Origin: Leadbetterella sp.
GTDB taxonomy: Bacteria > Bacteroidota > Bacteroidia > Cytophagales > Spirosomataceae
Length of the DNA stretch: 64,000 bases
Assembly: GCA_019638185.1 (NCBI GenBank)
Contig: JAHBUH010000018.1
Span: 33,417 to 97,416, forward strand
Direction of reading: 5' to 3'
The notes under the pieces are model-generated. The model was not told the origin of the DNA and did no database searches. It saw only the letters and a list, made by a program, of their open reading frames with translations. Within the stretch, counting starts at the first letter, position 1. Every line of letters starts with the position of its first letter. The position numbers and the translations under genes are program-made. Below are positions 24,858 to 34,632 of the stretch, one piece after another.

Positions 24858-25304
24858 TTAGTTTAGTCCCAGCTGCCGGCAGAAACCGGCGTGATCCCAG
24901 TTAATGCTCACGTGGGTGATTTTATCTTCCCCGTCAAAGCGGAAAATAAAGATATGATCACTTTCAAACCGGAGGCCTTTGGAAGGAATTCCGGGGAAAT
25001 CTTTGGCCTGGGTACCGAAGATGGTGACTTTGCAGGTCACCTCGTCGCCCTCAGCCGAAAAGGTGTCAATGGTATTGTCAATGTCCGGGAAACAATCCAT
25101 GAGCAGGGCCCAGAGGTTCCGGCCCAGCTCGGCCACGCTGCCCTTCCCGTTTTCTTCCAGGGGGCTGAACTCTACGGTGGCCGCCGGGTCACACAGGCTG
25201 ACCATCCGGTCATAATCATGCTCCTGGTAAGCGGAGAAAAATTCAATACACGTCCCTTTCCGGGTTAATACAGTGGTGTTTTCTGTTGCTACGGGTTTCA
25301 TCAT
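24858..25304 (-). CDS. SnoaL-like polyketide cyclase-fold protein
   Basis: This 148-residue cytoplasmic protein (no signal) has the SnoaL/ester-cyclase layout: CIEFFSAYQEHDYDRMVSLCDP, VEFSPLEENG, LMDCFPDIDNTIDTFSAEGDEV and KITHVSINWDHAGFCRQLGL. Members catalyse aldol cyclisation or bind hydrophobic ligands, but most stand-alone bacterial copies are uncharacterised. It starts at 25304 (MMKPV; the second Met is equally possible). It lies between the AraC regulator and the NTF2-type lipoprotein on the same strand, 67 bases after the regulator. Confidence 0.75.
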   Translation of the reverse strand: MMKPVATENTTVLTRKGTCIEFFSAYQEHDYDRMVSLCDPAATVEFSPLEENGKGSVAELGRNLWALLMDCFPDIDNTIDTFSAEGDEVTCKVTIFGTQAKDFPGIPSKGLRFESDHIFIFRFDGEDKITHVSINWDHAGFCRQLGLN

Positions 25305-25371
25305 TTTCGTTGGTTTTATGGGTCAAAAGTCCGGAATATTTTGCGGCCCTGATTGTAAAAAAACGACATAT

Positions 25372-26190
25372 TTAAAATTCGGAAAGAAAACGCGCCAGCT
25401 CCCGGTTATTTTTCAGGTACAGGGTGGGGGACTTCCCGGTGAAGGAAGAAAAATCGCGGATGAAGTGCGACTGATCATAATAACCCATCTGGTAGATCAG
25501 GTCGGCCCAGTCAGCTATATGCCACTTTTTAGAGGCCATCAGGCTGCAAAGGTAGCCTATCCGCCGGATCCGGGCGTAATGCTTGGGGCTTACCCCCGCT
25601 TTCAGCAGAAACTGCCGCTCAAACTGCCGTCGGGAGAGGTAGAGATCATCCATCAGGCTGTTAATGTTAACGGTGCCTTTGCTCTCCAGGATGCGGTGGG
25701 CGGCATAATCCGTGCGGTCCGGCTGGCGGTCTGAACGCAGCAGCCGGAGGCTCAGAAACCGGACCAGGTGGGAAATCCGCTCCTGCGTATTCACTGAATC
25801 TTCAATTCTCTGCTGCAGGGTGCTGACCTCTTTGCCCAGCACGGCGCTGAGGTCATGACGCTCATCCGTAAACTCATACATAGGCAGCCCGAAGAGGGCC
25901 GACAGGGCGGTAGGCCCAAACACCACACCCACCAGGCCGATGGGCTGGTGAATCCGGAAAAAGTAGTTTTTAGTAGCCTGCCCGGTGATAAAAGCCCGGT
26001 GAACGGGGGCATAGTCCCGGTCGGCTACGGCCACCTCGTAAGAAGGACCGTAATTAAAAACCAGGGAGGAAAAGCCTGTGGGCGGCGACTCCAGGAGCAG
26101 GGAAGCCGCATCCGTGATTTCCCATACGTAAAAGCATTCCACGTAAGGAATCAAGTGGGCCGGAGGCGGAAATTTCTCATACCTGACCAT
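25372..26190 (-). CDS. AraC-family transcriptional regulator
   Basis: The 272-residue protein has an N-terminal sensing domain (FPPPAHLIPYVECFYVWE opening, as in AraC proteins with a DUF6597-type domain) and a C-terminal double helix-turn-helix (about 165-262: INSLMDDLYLSRRQFERQF, ADLIYQMGYYDQSHFIRDFSSFTGKSP). I prefer the ATG at 26190; a TTG two codons earlier overlaps the -7 box TACTTTTG at 26194-26201. With that box the message would be nearly leaderless. Likely targets are itself and the small NTF2-fold genes that follow on the same strand. Confidence 0.85.
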   Translation of the reverse strand: MVRYEKFPPPAHLIPYVECFYVWEITDAASLLLESPPTGFSSLVFNYGPSYEVAVADRDYAPVHRAFITGQATKNYFFRIHQPIGLVGVVFGPTALSALFGLPMYEFTDERHDLSAVLGKEVSTLQQRIEDSVNTQERISHLVRFLSLRLLRSDRQPDRTDYAAHRILESKGTVNINSLMDDLYLSRRQFERQFLLKAGVSPKHYARIRRIGYLCSLMASKKWHIADWADLIYQMGYYDQSHFIRDFSSFTGKSPTLYLKNNRELARFLSEF

Positions 26191-26193
26191 ACG

Positions 26194-26201
26194 CAAAAGT
26201 A
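26194..26201 (-). promoter_or_regulatory. Candidate -7 box abutting the AraC-type gene start
   Basis: The minus strand reads TACTTTTG, matching TAnnTTTG, only 3 bases before the ATG at 26190. If used, transcription would begin at or beside the start codon. Confidence 0.35.
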
Positions 26202-26291
26202 ATTTTGCATTAAATGTAACAATTTAAAGGTCAGTTAGGTATACCGGAACACCAAAATGTTATAAAGGGAGGAAGGTACCTTTCCCCCCCC

Positions 26292-27872
26292 TTAGTGCAT
26301 CATCTCACTCATGTCTACTTTTTCCTGGTTTTTGCGCTGCTTCACGAAAAGTACAAACGGCACGCAGACCAGGAAAAGCAGACCCAGGTAAAGAAACACA
26401 TCCATGTAGGATAACACGGTGGCCTGCTTCATTACCGTATATTGCAGCGACTGGTGAGCCGAGCTCAGAGCCACATCGGGCGTCATGCCTTTGGCCATAA
26501 AGCCGGCCTTAATGGCAGCAATACGCTGCTGTACATCCAGGTCAAACGTGCTGATGTGATCGGACATATAAGCCGTGTGCTTCGCCGTCTGGTTAGAAAT
26601 AAAGGTACTGATGGCTGCTATCCCGAAAGAGCCACCCAGCTGGCGCATCATGCCCGTAAAAGCGGCCCCTTCGCCGATCTCCTTGCCTTTCAGGGTGCTC
26701 AGCGACAGCGAGGTGATCGGGATGAAAAGTAAGCCTAACCCGGCCCCTCTGACGATCAGCAGCCAGAAGAAATCATCCCTGCCCGTGTCAGGAGTAAGCA
26801 CTTTGTAGCCCCAGAAACTGTAGACAAAAAACAGGGTCAGGCCGATGGCCACCAATACCTGCTGCCGGGCGCCTTTAGACAGCAGCCGGGCTATAAACGG
26901 CATCATAACGGCCGTGGTCAGGGCGGCGGGAATCATCAGTGCCCCTGACTGCAGGGCGGTCCAGCCCAGGATACTCTGGGTGTACAGCGGCACGATAAAC
27001 GTGGAACCGTACAGGCCGAAACCCAGGATAAACGACATCACCGTACCGATCCTCAAGTTACCGTTTTTCAGCACCCGCAATTCCACAATGGGGTATTTAA
27101 ACGTGAGTTCCCGCCACAGGAACAGGATCAGCCCGATCACTGAGACAATGCTTAACACCACGATGGTCCTGCTTTCAAACCAGTCGTCCTCATGCCCTTT
27201 CTCCAGGATATACTGGAGTGAGCCCACAAAAACCGACAACAGGAAAATTCCCGGCCAGTCCACATCACGGGGCTTTCTTTTCTCCGCGTACTTCGGACTC
27301 CGTACAAACTGCAGCGTCATTAAAGTAGCGGCAATGCCGATGGGAATATTGATGTAAAATATGTACGGCCAGCTATAATTATCCACAATGTAGCCGCCCA
27401 GCGGCGGGCCCAGTGTAGGGCCTATGATCACCCCCAGCCCGTAAATGGCCTGGGCCATGCTTCTCTTTTCTATGGGATAGGATTCCGTGATGATGGTCTG
27501 GGAAGTAACCAGGAGGGCACCGCCACCCAGCCCCTGCAGGAAACGGAAAAAGACCAGCTCCCAGATATTGGTGGCATTCCCGCAGAGAAAGGAACAGATG
27601 GTGAAAAGCACCACCGATGCGGCGTAGTAATTTCTCCTCCCGAACTGCTGCGAAAGCCAGCTGGTCATGGGTACAATGATCACGTTACCTATGGCATAGG
27701 CGGTGATCACCCAGGCCACTTCCGAGAGGGTGGCGCCCAGGTTACCTTTCATTTCATTCAGCGCCACGTTTACGATGGTGGAGTCTACAATCTCCAGCAG
27801 CGCGCACAGAATGGTGGTGATGGTAATAATGACCCTTCGTGAGCCGTATTCTATTAAAGAGTCTTGTTGCAT
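26292..27872 (-). CDS. DHA2-family multidrug efflux MFS permease (EmrB type)
   Basis: The 526-residue inner-membrane protein has about 14 membrane segments. Family signatures are VNVALNEMKGNLGATLSEVAW near the N-terminus, the motif-A-like loop WLSQQFGRRN, and GLGVIIGPTLGPPLGGYIVD (antiporter motif C). It exports drugs or toxic compounds by proton exchange through a periplasmic adaptor and an outer-membrane channel. It is the last gene of tetR-tolC-emrA-emrB, 21 bases after the adaptor gene. The C-terminus is a short basic/acidic tail (KQRKNQEKVDMSEMMH). The substrate cannot be predicted. Confidence 0.93.
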   Translation of the reverse strand: MQQDSLIEYGSRRVIITITTILCALLEIVDSTIVNVALNEMKGNLGATLSEVAWVITAYAIGNVIIVPMTSWLSQQFGRRNYYAASVVLFTICSFLCGNATNIWELVFFRFLQGLGGGALLVTSQTIITESYPIEKRSMAQAIYGLGVIIGPTLGPPLGGYIVDNYSWPYIFYINIPIGIAATLMTLQFVRSPKYAEKRKPRDVDWPGIFLLSVFVGSLQYILEKGHEDDWFESRTIVVLSIVSVIGLILFLWRELTFKYPIVELRVLKNGNLRIGTVMSFILGFGLYGSTFIVPLYTQSILGWTALQSGALMIPAALTTAVMMPFIARLLSKGARQQVLVAIGLTLFFVYSFWGYKVLTPDTGRDDFFWLLIVRGAGLGLLFIPITSLSLSTLKGKEIGEGAAFTGMMRQLGGSFGIAAISTFISNQTAKHTAYMSDHISTFDLDVQQRIAAIKAGFMAKGMTPDVALSSAHQSLQYTVMKQATVLSYMDVFLYLGLLFLVCVPFVLFVKQRKNQEKVDMSEMMH

Positions 27873-27893
27873 ACATTACCCCGGCAGGGGAGT

Positions 27894-28979
27894 TTACTGT
27901 AAAGAAACTTCGGCGTGAACGTTCATCCCTGCCCTCAGCTTCGCAATGATCTCGCGGTCAGGGTTCACGAAGTCCAGGCGCACCGGCACCCGCTGAACCA
28001 CTTTCACGAAATTACCGGTAGCATTATCCGGAGGCAGCAGGGAGAAGGAAGAGCCGGTGGCCGGGGAGAAGGAAGTGATCTTCGCTTCAAATTTCCGTCC
28101 GGGGAAGGCATCGATCTCAATTTCCGCCTTCTGGCCTTCCAGCATTTTGGAAAGCTGGGTCTCCTTGAAGTTGGCTACCACCCATTTTTCATTGCTCCTG
28201 ACCAGGCTGAACAGCTGGGCTCCGGCCTGTATAAACTGTCCCGGCTGTACGGGCACTTTGGATACAAAACCGTCTTCCGGTGCCACGATCACCGTATAGG
28301 ATTGGTTCAGATGGGCATTAGCCAGGTCGGCTTCCCGCTGTTTGACCACGGCCCGGGCCACATTGATCTGGGCCGAGCTGGCCACGGTCTGTGACTCCGC
28401 AGCGCCGGTTTGCTGAATCACCTGGCCTTTCTGCTCTATTATTACCTGTAGCTGCTTTTCAGCCGATTCTTTGGCGGCCAGAGCCTGCTCATACTGCTGC
28501 TGGGTGATGGAGCGGTCTTTGATGAGGTTAGCGTACCTTTTCAGGTCTTCGGTGGTTTTCCACACGTTTACCCGGGCGGCTTCTATCTGGGCATTGGCCG
28601 TGGTAACAGCCGCTTTATGGGTGTTCACGTTTTTAGAGGTGGCGTTAGTGGCCGCCCTTGACGACTCCACATTGCTCAGGGCGGTTTCCAGGGCGGCCTG
28701 GGCCTGCTGAACCAGGATCTGCTGGTCGCGGCTGTCCAGGATCACCAGGGTGTCTCCCTTATGAACCAGCTGGTTATCTTTTACTTTTACGGTTTCCACG
28801 TAACCGGAGATCCGCGATACCACGGGCGCCATGTTAGAAGCTACCTGGGCGTCATCCGTGGCTTCGTGTTTTGAGCGGTACTGAAAAATATGGTAGCCAT
28901 AAGCGGCTCCTCCCACTGCAAGGGCAATAAGAATGACGGGAAAGAGTACGGAACGTCTCTTTTGAGGTTGGTTTTCCAT
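27894..28979 (-). CDS. HlyD/EmrA-type membrane fusion protein
   Basis: The 361-residue adaptor has one N-terminal membrane anchor (RRSVLFPVILIALAVGGAAYGYHIFQY), a biotinyl-lipoyl-like half (ARYATDDAQVASNMAPVVSRI-type region, VSRISGYVETVKVKDNQLV), a long Ala/Gln-rich coiled-coil hairpin (about 85-205) and the second lipoyl half (PEDGFVSKVPVQPGQFIQAG). It bridges the EmrB-type permease to the outer-membrane channel in the periplasm. Its gene lies between the tolC-like and emrB-like genes with short gaps of 14 and 21 bases, as in other tripartite efflux operons. Confidence 0.93.
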   Translation of the reverse strand: MENQPQKRRSVLFPVILIALAVGGAAYGYHIFQYRSKHEATDDAQVASNMAPVVSRISGYVETVKVKDNQLVHKGDTLVILDSRDQQILVQQAQAALETALSNVESSRAATNATSKNVNTHKAAVTTANAQIEAARVNVWKTTEDLKRYANLIKDRSITQQQYEQALAAKESAEKQLQVIIEQKGQVIQQTGAAESQTVASSAQINVARAVVKQREADLANAHLNQSYTVIVAPEDGFVSKVPVQPGQFIQAGAQLFSLVRSNEKWVVANFKETQLSKMLEGQKAEIEIDAFPGRKFEAKITSFSPATGSSFSLLPPDNATGNFVKVVQRVPVRLDFVNPDREIIAKLRAGMNVHAEVSLQ

Positions 28980-28993
28980 TGATTTCTATCGAT

Positions 28994-30292
28994 TTAAAAT
29001 ATTCCTGTAGTCTGAAGTAATTTTTTATAGGCCAGGGCGGCATCGGCGCGGGCATTCAGCACGCTGATGCGGGAGGCTATCCGGGCGGCGTCAGCATCCA
29101 GTAGCTCGGTCATCGTGGCCAGGCCGTTATTGTACTTGTTAAACGTGATCCGGTAGTTTTCATCGGCCTGCTCTACCATATTCTGCAGCACTAACGTACG
29201 TTTCCGTGCGGTTTGGGTGTTCAGGTAGTCGCGGTTGATATCCAGCCGGATCTGGTCGTTCAGAAGATCATTTTCATTGTTCAGTTGCTTTTCCCGGGCC
29301 AGGGTCTGCATCAGTTTTGAATTTTTCTTCCAGAGGTTATCCAGGTTATACTGGAGGCCCAGGCCGATATTGGCGGCATTGACCACTGATACCAGGTTAG
29401 GGATATCCGCGGCTATGTACCCGCCGGTCAGCACCAGGGTGGGCAGGGCTTCGGCCCGGGCAGAACGGATGTTCACCTGCGAAGCCTTCCTGCTGTAATT
29501 CAGCGCCTGGAGGTCTTTGCGGTTTTCCAGGGCCTGGTTCAGGAAATAGCCGGCAGCCGGCAGCTCTTCCGAAGCGCTGATGTAGGCCGAGTCCAGCGAA
29601 AGCCGGGTGGTCTCGGGCAGGCCCAGCAGCAGGTCCATGTGAACGGTGGCTATATCAAAGCTGTTCTGGGCATCCAGCAGCTGCAGCTCTATATTAGAGG
29701 TCTGAAGGCTGGCTTTGAGCCTATCGTTCCGGGCCAGGATGGCATTGTTTTCATAATCCTGGAACTGCCTGTCGCGCTGCTGCGAAGCTTTCAGGTTTTC
29801 GGTCAGCACGATCAGCGCCTGCCCGGCCTTGAAGAGGTTATTGTAGGCAGCAGCAATATTATAAGCCACGGCGGCTTTGTTATTTTCCATGCTGAGCCGG
29901 GCGGCTTCCTCCAGGTAGCGGGCGGATTCCACGGCATAACCCGTTTTACCGCCGGTGTACAGCGGGTAGGTGATGGAGGCATTGCCCAGGAGGGCCGAAT
30001 TGGCTTTGGGAGCCGCTCCTCCTTCCGAAGGCTGGCCGGTTTTCATGTGTACCGTGGCATTGGTCAGGGCCATGGCAGTGCCTGAAAGCTTGAAATCAGG
30101 CAACAGCCGGTTCCGGGCGGCCACATAATCAGCCGTGGCGGATTCTATGCGGGCCTGGTCTGCCCGCAGGTTTTTAGAGGCCTGGAGCCCCAGGGAAACC
30201 GCCTCTTCTAACGTGAGGTGACGTGCTTCCTGGGCATAGGTGAAAAAGGGGAACGCCAGTAAAATAAATAGCAGGCTAAGAAACTTGTTCAT
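28994..30292 (-). CDS. TolC-family outer-membrane efflux channel
   Basis: I start at 30292 (MNKFLSLLFILLAFPFFTYAQ), a clean signal peptide; a start two codons earlier is possible. The 432-residue protein has two internally similar OEP halves with long helices (HLTLEEAVSLGLQASKNLRA opening, NRKDLQALNYSRKASQVNI in the second half). It forms the trimeric outer-membrane duct for the efflux pump encoded downstream. The start overlaps the 3' end of tetR by 17 bases, showing that the regulator and pump are translated from one message. Confidence 0.92.
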   Translation of the reverse strand: MNKFLSLLFILLAFPFFTYAQEARHLTLEEAVSLGLQASKNLRADQARIESATADYVAARNRLLPDFKLSGTAMALTNATVHMKTGQPSEGGAAPKANSALLGNASITYPLYTGGKTGYAVESARYLEEAARLSMENNKAAVAYNIAAAYNNLFKAGQALIVLTENLKASQQRDRQFQDYENNAILARNDRLKASLQTSNIELQLLDAQNSFDIATVHMDLLLGLPETTRLSLDSAYISASEELPAAGYFLNQALENRKDLQALNYSRKASQVNIRSARAEALPTLVLTGGYIAADIPNLVSVVNAANIGLGLQYNLDNLWKKNSKLMQTLAREKQLNNENDLLNDQIRLDINRDYLNTQTARKRTLVLQNMVEQADENYRITFNKYNNGLATMTELLDADAARIASRISVLNARADAALAYKKLLQTTGIF

Positions 30293-30893
30293 ATCCAAGT
30301 AGATAAGTTAAAATGTTTTTAATGTGATCTTTGAGCTGGGTGATGTATTGGTCGTCAAACGTGTCGTCTCCGCCATAATATTCCTTGTAAAGAGTCAGGG
30401 AGCTGATGGAATTGAATAGGGTGCCGGCTACGGTGCTCTGAAGAAGGGCGGGGTGGGGCTTTTTGGTGAAAATGCCGCTTTCGCAGCCTCCTTCAATCAG
30501 CCTTTCATACATCTGGAGAAACATTTTTTTGTTTTCCCGGAGATAGCCCAGGGTCTGCTCGTTCTTCTGGGTCAGTAATTCCCGCTGGAAGATCCGGTGA
30601 AAATTCCGGTGCTGATCCACCCGCTCAATGTAGCGGTCCACGATAAGGATCAGTTTCTCAAAGCTGTTGCCCTCTTTGCTTTCCAGCACCTGGTAGGCAT
30701 AATCCAGCCTTTCCTTCATCCGGAATTCAAAAATCTTCTCCAGCAGGTTATCCTTGGACCCGAAATAGTAGGATAACATGGAAATGTTTACATGGGCAGC
30801 CGCGGCTATTTCCCGGGTAGAAGTCCCGTTAAACCCGTTTTCAGCAAAAAGTCTTTCCGCATGAAATAGTATGTTTTCTTCCTTTTCTGACAT
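30276..30893 (-). CDS. TetR-family regulator of the efflux operon
   Basis: The 205-residue protein has the N-terminal TetR helix-turn-helix (about 8-55: AERLFAENGFNGTSTREIAA, HVNISMLSYYFGSKDNLLEKIF) and a larger helical ligand-binding domain. As first gene of the tetR-tolC-emrA-emrB operon, it most likely represses the unit and is released by an exported compound. A 16-bp perfect palindrome lies 46 bases upstream, next to the promoter, and is the obvious operator. Confidence 0.92.
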   Translation of the reverse strand: MSEKEENILFHAERLFAENGFNGTSTREIAAAAHVNISMLSYYFGSKDNLLEKIFEFRMKERLDYAYQVLESKEGNSFEKLILIVDRYIERVDQHRNFHRIFQRELLTQKNEQTLGYLRENKKMFLQMYERLIEGGCESGIFTKKPHPALLQSTVAGTLFNSISSLTLYKEYYGGDDTFDDQYITQLKDHIKNILTYLLGYEQVS

Positions 30894-30912
30894 GATGATC
30901 GGTTTGACGCCA

Positions 30913-30955
30913 CAAATTTAAGCGGAGAAAAAATATATTAATCAATCGATTGATT
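30913..30955 (-). promoter_or_regulatory. tetR operon promoter with palindromic operator
   Basis: The minus strand has TAAATTTG (30913-30920) as -7 box. The palindrome AATCAATCGATTGATT (30940-30955) is perfect over 16 bp and contains a TTG 22 bases upstream of the -7 box, so bound TetR would cover the -33 region. A further TGATT word and an ATCAATC word flank it. Confidence 0.65.
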
Positions 30956-31026
30956 GATTTTTTAATATCAATCAAAAATTCCTGTAAAAGTGAAATATTA
31001 TAGTTTCAAAGTGAAATGGAAGCCGC

Positions 31027-31506
31027 TTAAAGAGGAGCGGGAGGCGTACTGCCGTAGATCAGAGGCTCGGTCCACCGCAGGGAATCCGGGAAGGGCAGGC
31101 CGTAGCGCAGGAAATCCTGGCGGAGCAATAGTAAGCGGGGTTTTTCGGGGTATTTGTCCGAGTAGATGATAGGAAAACTTTTCCCCACCAGTTCAGGGTA
31201 GCAGGAAGGGTGCAGCCTGATTTTCCTCCCGGAAGTGCTGTACCCGCCTGAGCCGCTTTTCAGGCCTTTTGGCGTTTGAAAAGAATAGGTAAAAAACATT
31301 CTATTGCCTCCATGCCGTGTGTGCCGGGTAGATACCCGGGTGAGTACGGCCCGGGAAAAACGGGGATTTTCCCGTATGGCTTTTCTGACGCGGGAGCTTT
31401 CCCAGGCCCACCACAGTAAACCGGCTATTACCACGGCCACGAAGACGGCGTACAGGATTTGACCGTTGCGGTCGCTGCGGGAAGAATACCATTTGCCCTG
31501 TGTCAT
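31027..31506 (-). CDS. Single-span membrane protein of unknown function
   Basis: I do not recognise a named family. The 159-residue product, started at 31506 (MTQGKWYSSRSD), has one membrane segment (ILYAVFVAVVIAGLLWWAW, about 18-36) and a soluble C-terminal part of basic strands (RAVLTRVSTRHTRHGGNRMFFTYSF, KSFPIIYSDKYPEKPRLLL). The layout resembles small DUF3592-like proteins, in which an extracytoplasmic strand domain follows a membrane helix. It lies between tetR and groEL on the same strand with no close partner. Confidence 0.5.
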   Translation of the reverse strand: MTQGKWYSSRSDRNGQILYAVFVAVVIAGLLWWAWESSRVRKAIRENPRFSRAVLTRVSTRHTRHGGNRMFFTYSFQTPKGLKSGSGGYSTSGRKIRLHPSCYPELVGKSFPIIYSDKYPEKPRLLLLRQDFLRYGLPFPDSLRWTEPLIYGSTPPAPL

Positions 31507-31621
31507 TTTGTGTAATTTACGAAACTCAATATACAAAAAAATACCCGTAGAATTTCTTCCACAGGTATTTTTTTAAGCGGTAGTTCCGGGGGATGAGCCG
31601 GGCTTATCCTGCATCATCACT

Positions 31622-31663
31622 CACGGCTGGTCGCCCACGGCTGGTCGCCCACGGCTGGTCGCT
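31622..31663. repeat. Tandem 14-base repeat downstream of groEL
   Basis: Three adjoining copies of CACGGCTGGTCGCC (31622-31635, 31636-31649, 31650-31663; the last ends CT) are followed by related words TAGTCGCCCACCGCCCACCGC up to the groEL stop. It lies in the 179-base gap after groEL. No spacer structure and no strong palindrome is present. Confidence 0.8.
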
Positions 31664-31685
31664 AGTCGCCCACCGCCCACCGCTA

Positions 31686-33344
<1,659 letters not shown>

Positions 33345-33355
33345 TTAAGGAGCTA

Positions 33356-33631
33356 TCAGATGATAGCGTAAATGTCTGATTCTCTCATGATCAGGTATTC
33401 TTTGCCGTCTACGGTAAGCTCGGTGCCTGAATATTTGCCATACAGCACGGTATCACCTACTTTTACGGTAAGGGGCTCATCTTTTTTTCCGGGTCCCACA
33501 GCTACCACAGTACCTTTCTGAGGTTTTTCTTTTGCTGTATCCGGAATGATAATCCCGAAAGCAGTTTTCTCCTCGGCCGGAGCTGCCTCTACCAAAACTC
33601 TGTCTGCTAAAGGTTTTACGTTTACTGACAT
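33356..33631 (-). CDS. groES: Co-chaperonin GroES
   Basis: The 91-residue protein matches GroES ([11 protein letters not shown], the mobile loop around [48 protein letters not shown]). It caps GroEL. The upstream region (33675-33747) has a TGGCA-N7-TTG promoter-like element and three TGTCA words, unlike the TAnnTTTG boxes of neighbouring genes, suggesting stress-specific control. No CIRCE element is seen. Confidence 0.98.
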   Translation of the reverse strand: MSVNVKPLADRVLVEAAPAEEKTAFGIIIPDTAKEKPQKGTVVAVGPGKKDEPLTVKVGDTVLYGKYSGTELTVDGKEYLIMRESDIYAII

Positions 33632-33674
33632 AATAATTTATAATTTTTAATTGAAAATTTCTGAATCTATTCTT

Positions 33675-33747
33675 CTCAAAAGCTCTGCCAATTGTGCAAT
33701 GCCGGATTTTTACTGACAATTTTTCAGTTTATGCTGACATTTTATGA
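33675..33747 (-). promoter_or_regulatory. groES upstream region: sigma-54-like core and phased TGTCA words
   Basis: The minus strand reads TTGGCAGAGCTTTTGAG (33673-33689): the TGG and TTG elements have the 12-base spacing of sigma-54 promoters, but the -12 GC is GA. Upstream, TGTCA occurs at 33712-33716, 33733-33737 and 33743-33747, at offsets of 21 and 10 bases, about whole helical turns. An activator-dependent stress promoter is an inference. Confidence 0.4.
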
Positions 33748-33824
33748 CAAACCGGGTTTCCCTCTTTCCCGGATTGCGTCTTTTTCGTAGTTTGCCGGGA
33801 AATATAAATACCCTACCTTATTCC

Positions 33825-34622
33825 ATGAAGTTTCTTTCGATCCTTGCTATCGTAAAAAACGAAGAAGATTATATAAAGGAATTTGTCCGGTTTTACCGGA
33901 TTAACGGTGTAGAGCACTTCTACCTTTATGATAATGAGAGCATTACACCACTGGAAGAAACACTCCGGGATTTCGCTGACATTTGTACCATTACCCGGAT
34001 CACAGGCCGGAAGAAGCAGGTAACCGCCTACAATCATTTTGTGAAGAAATTTGCCAGGGAAACGGAATGGGTGGCCGTTTTTGACGTGGATGAGTTTGTA
34101 CTGACCAAACAGCACGCTACTCTAAGGGATTTTGTCAGGGACACCGGCCATAACCGCGACTGCATCAGCATTAACTGGGTGGTTTTCGGGAACGGTCCGC
34201 ACATCCGGAAGCCGGCCAAAGGCCTGCTCATTGAAAATTACCTTTACTCCGAAGGGCGCCAGCATAAAAATGTCAAAAGCGTGGTCAGAACCCGGGCCAT
34301 CCGTGCGTTTAAACACCCGCATTTCCCCGAACTGAAATGGTTCAGGAAGCATGTAAATGCCGCCGGAAACCCCATGTCAGGGGCCGAGAACCGGGAAGAA
34401 ACCACCCATATCATCCAGTTAAACCATTATTTTACCAAATCAATGGAAGAATACGAAGTGAAACTCCGCTCACCGCGGGCCGATACCGGCGAGATCCGGC
34501 TGGAGAACTCCCGGGACATGGAATGGATGCGGGGGGAGCCCGAGAGGTGCAGCGTGCATTACGATGATACTTTGTGGAAAAAATTCAGCCGGCAGCTGGA
34601 GGAAAATAATTATACCCTTTAA
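33825..34622 (+). CDS. Glycosyltransferase of the GT92 / Glyco_tranf_2_4 type
   Basis: I start the 265-residue protein at 33825 (MKFLSILAIVKNEEDYIKEFV), the typical opening; the frame is open 27 codons further up but without family features. ILAIVKNE, HFYLYDNES, EWVAVFDVDEFV (a DxD metal and nucleotide-sugar motif) and NHYFTKSMEEYEVK agree with the DUF23/GT92-like family. No membrane segment is present. The acceptor is unknown. It is followed after 10 bases by a second glycosyltransferase gene, so the pair likely modifies one glycan. Confidence 0.8.
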   Translation: MKFLSILAIVKNEEDYIKEFVRFYRINGVEHFYLYDNESITPLEETLRDFADICTITRITGRKKQVTAYNHFVKKFARETEWVAVFDVDEFVLTKQHATLRDFVRDTGHNRDCISINWVVFGNGPHIRKPAKGLLIENYLYSEGRQHKNVKSVVRTRAIRAFKHPHFPELKWFRKHVNAAGNPMSGAENREETTHIIQLNHYFTKSMEEYEVKLRSPRADTGEIRLENSRDMEWMRGEPERCSVHYDDTLWKKFSRQLEENNYTL

Positions 34623-34632
34623 AACCTATTCC

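Noticed and set aside
31622-31683. CRISPR array
   Set aside because: Only three directly adjoining 14-base units without spacers and no cas genes.
33744-33824. N-terminal extension of the GT92-type protein
   Set aside because: The extra 27 codons overlap the groES upstream region and lack family similarity; MKFLSILAIVKNE is the usual start.
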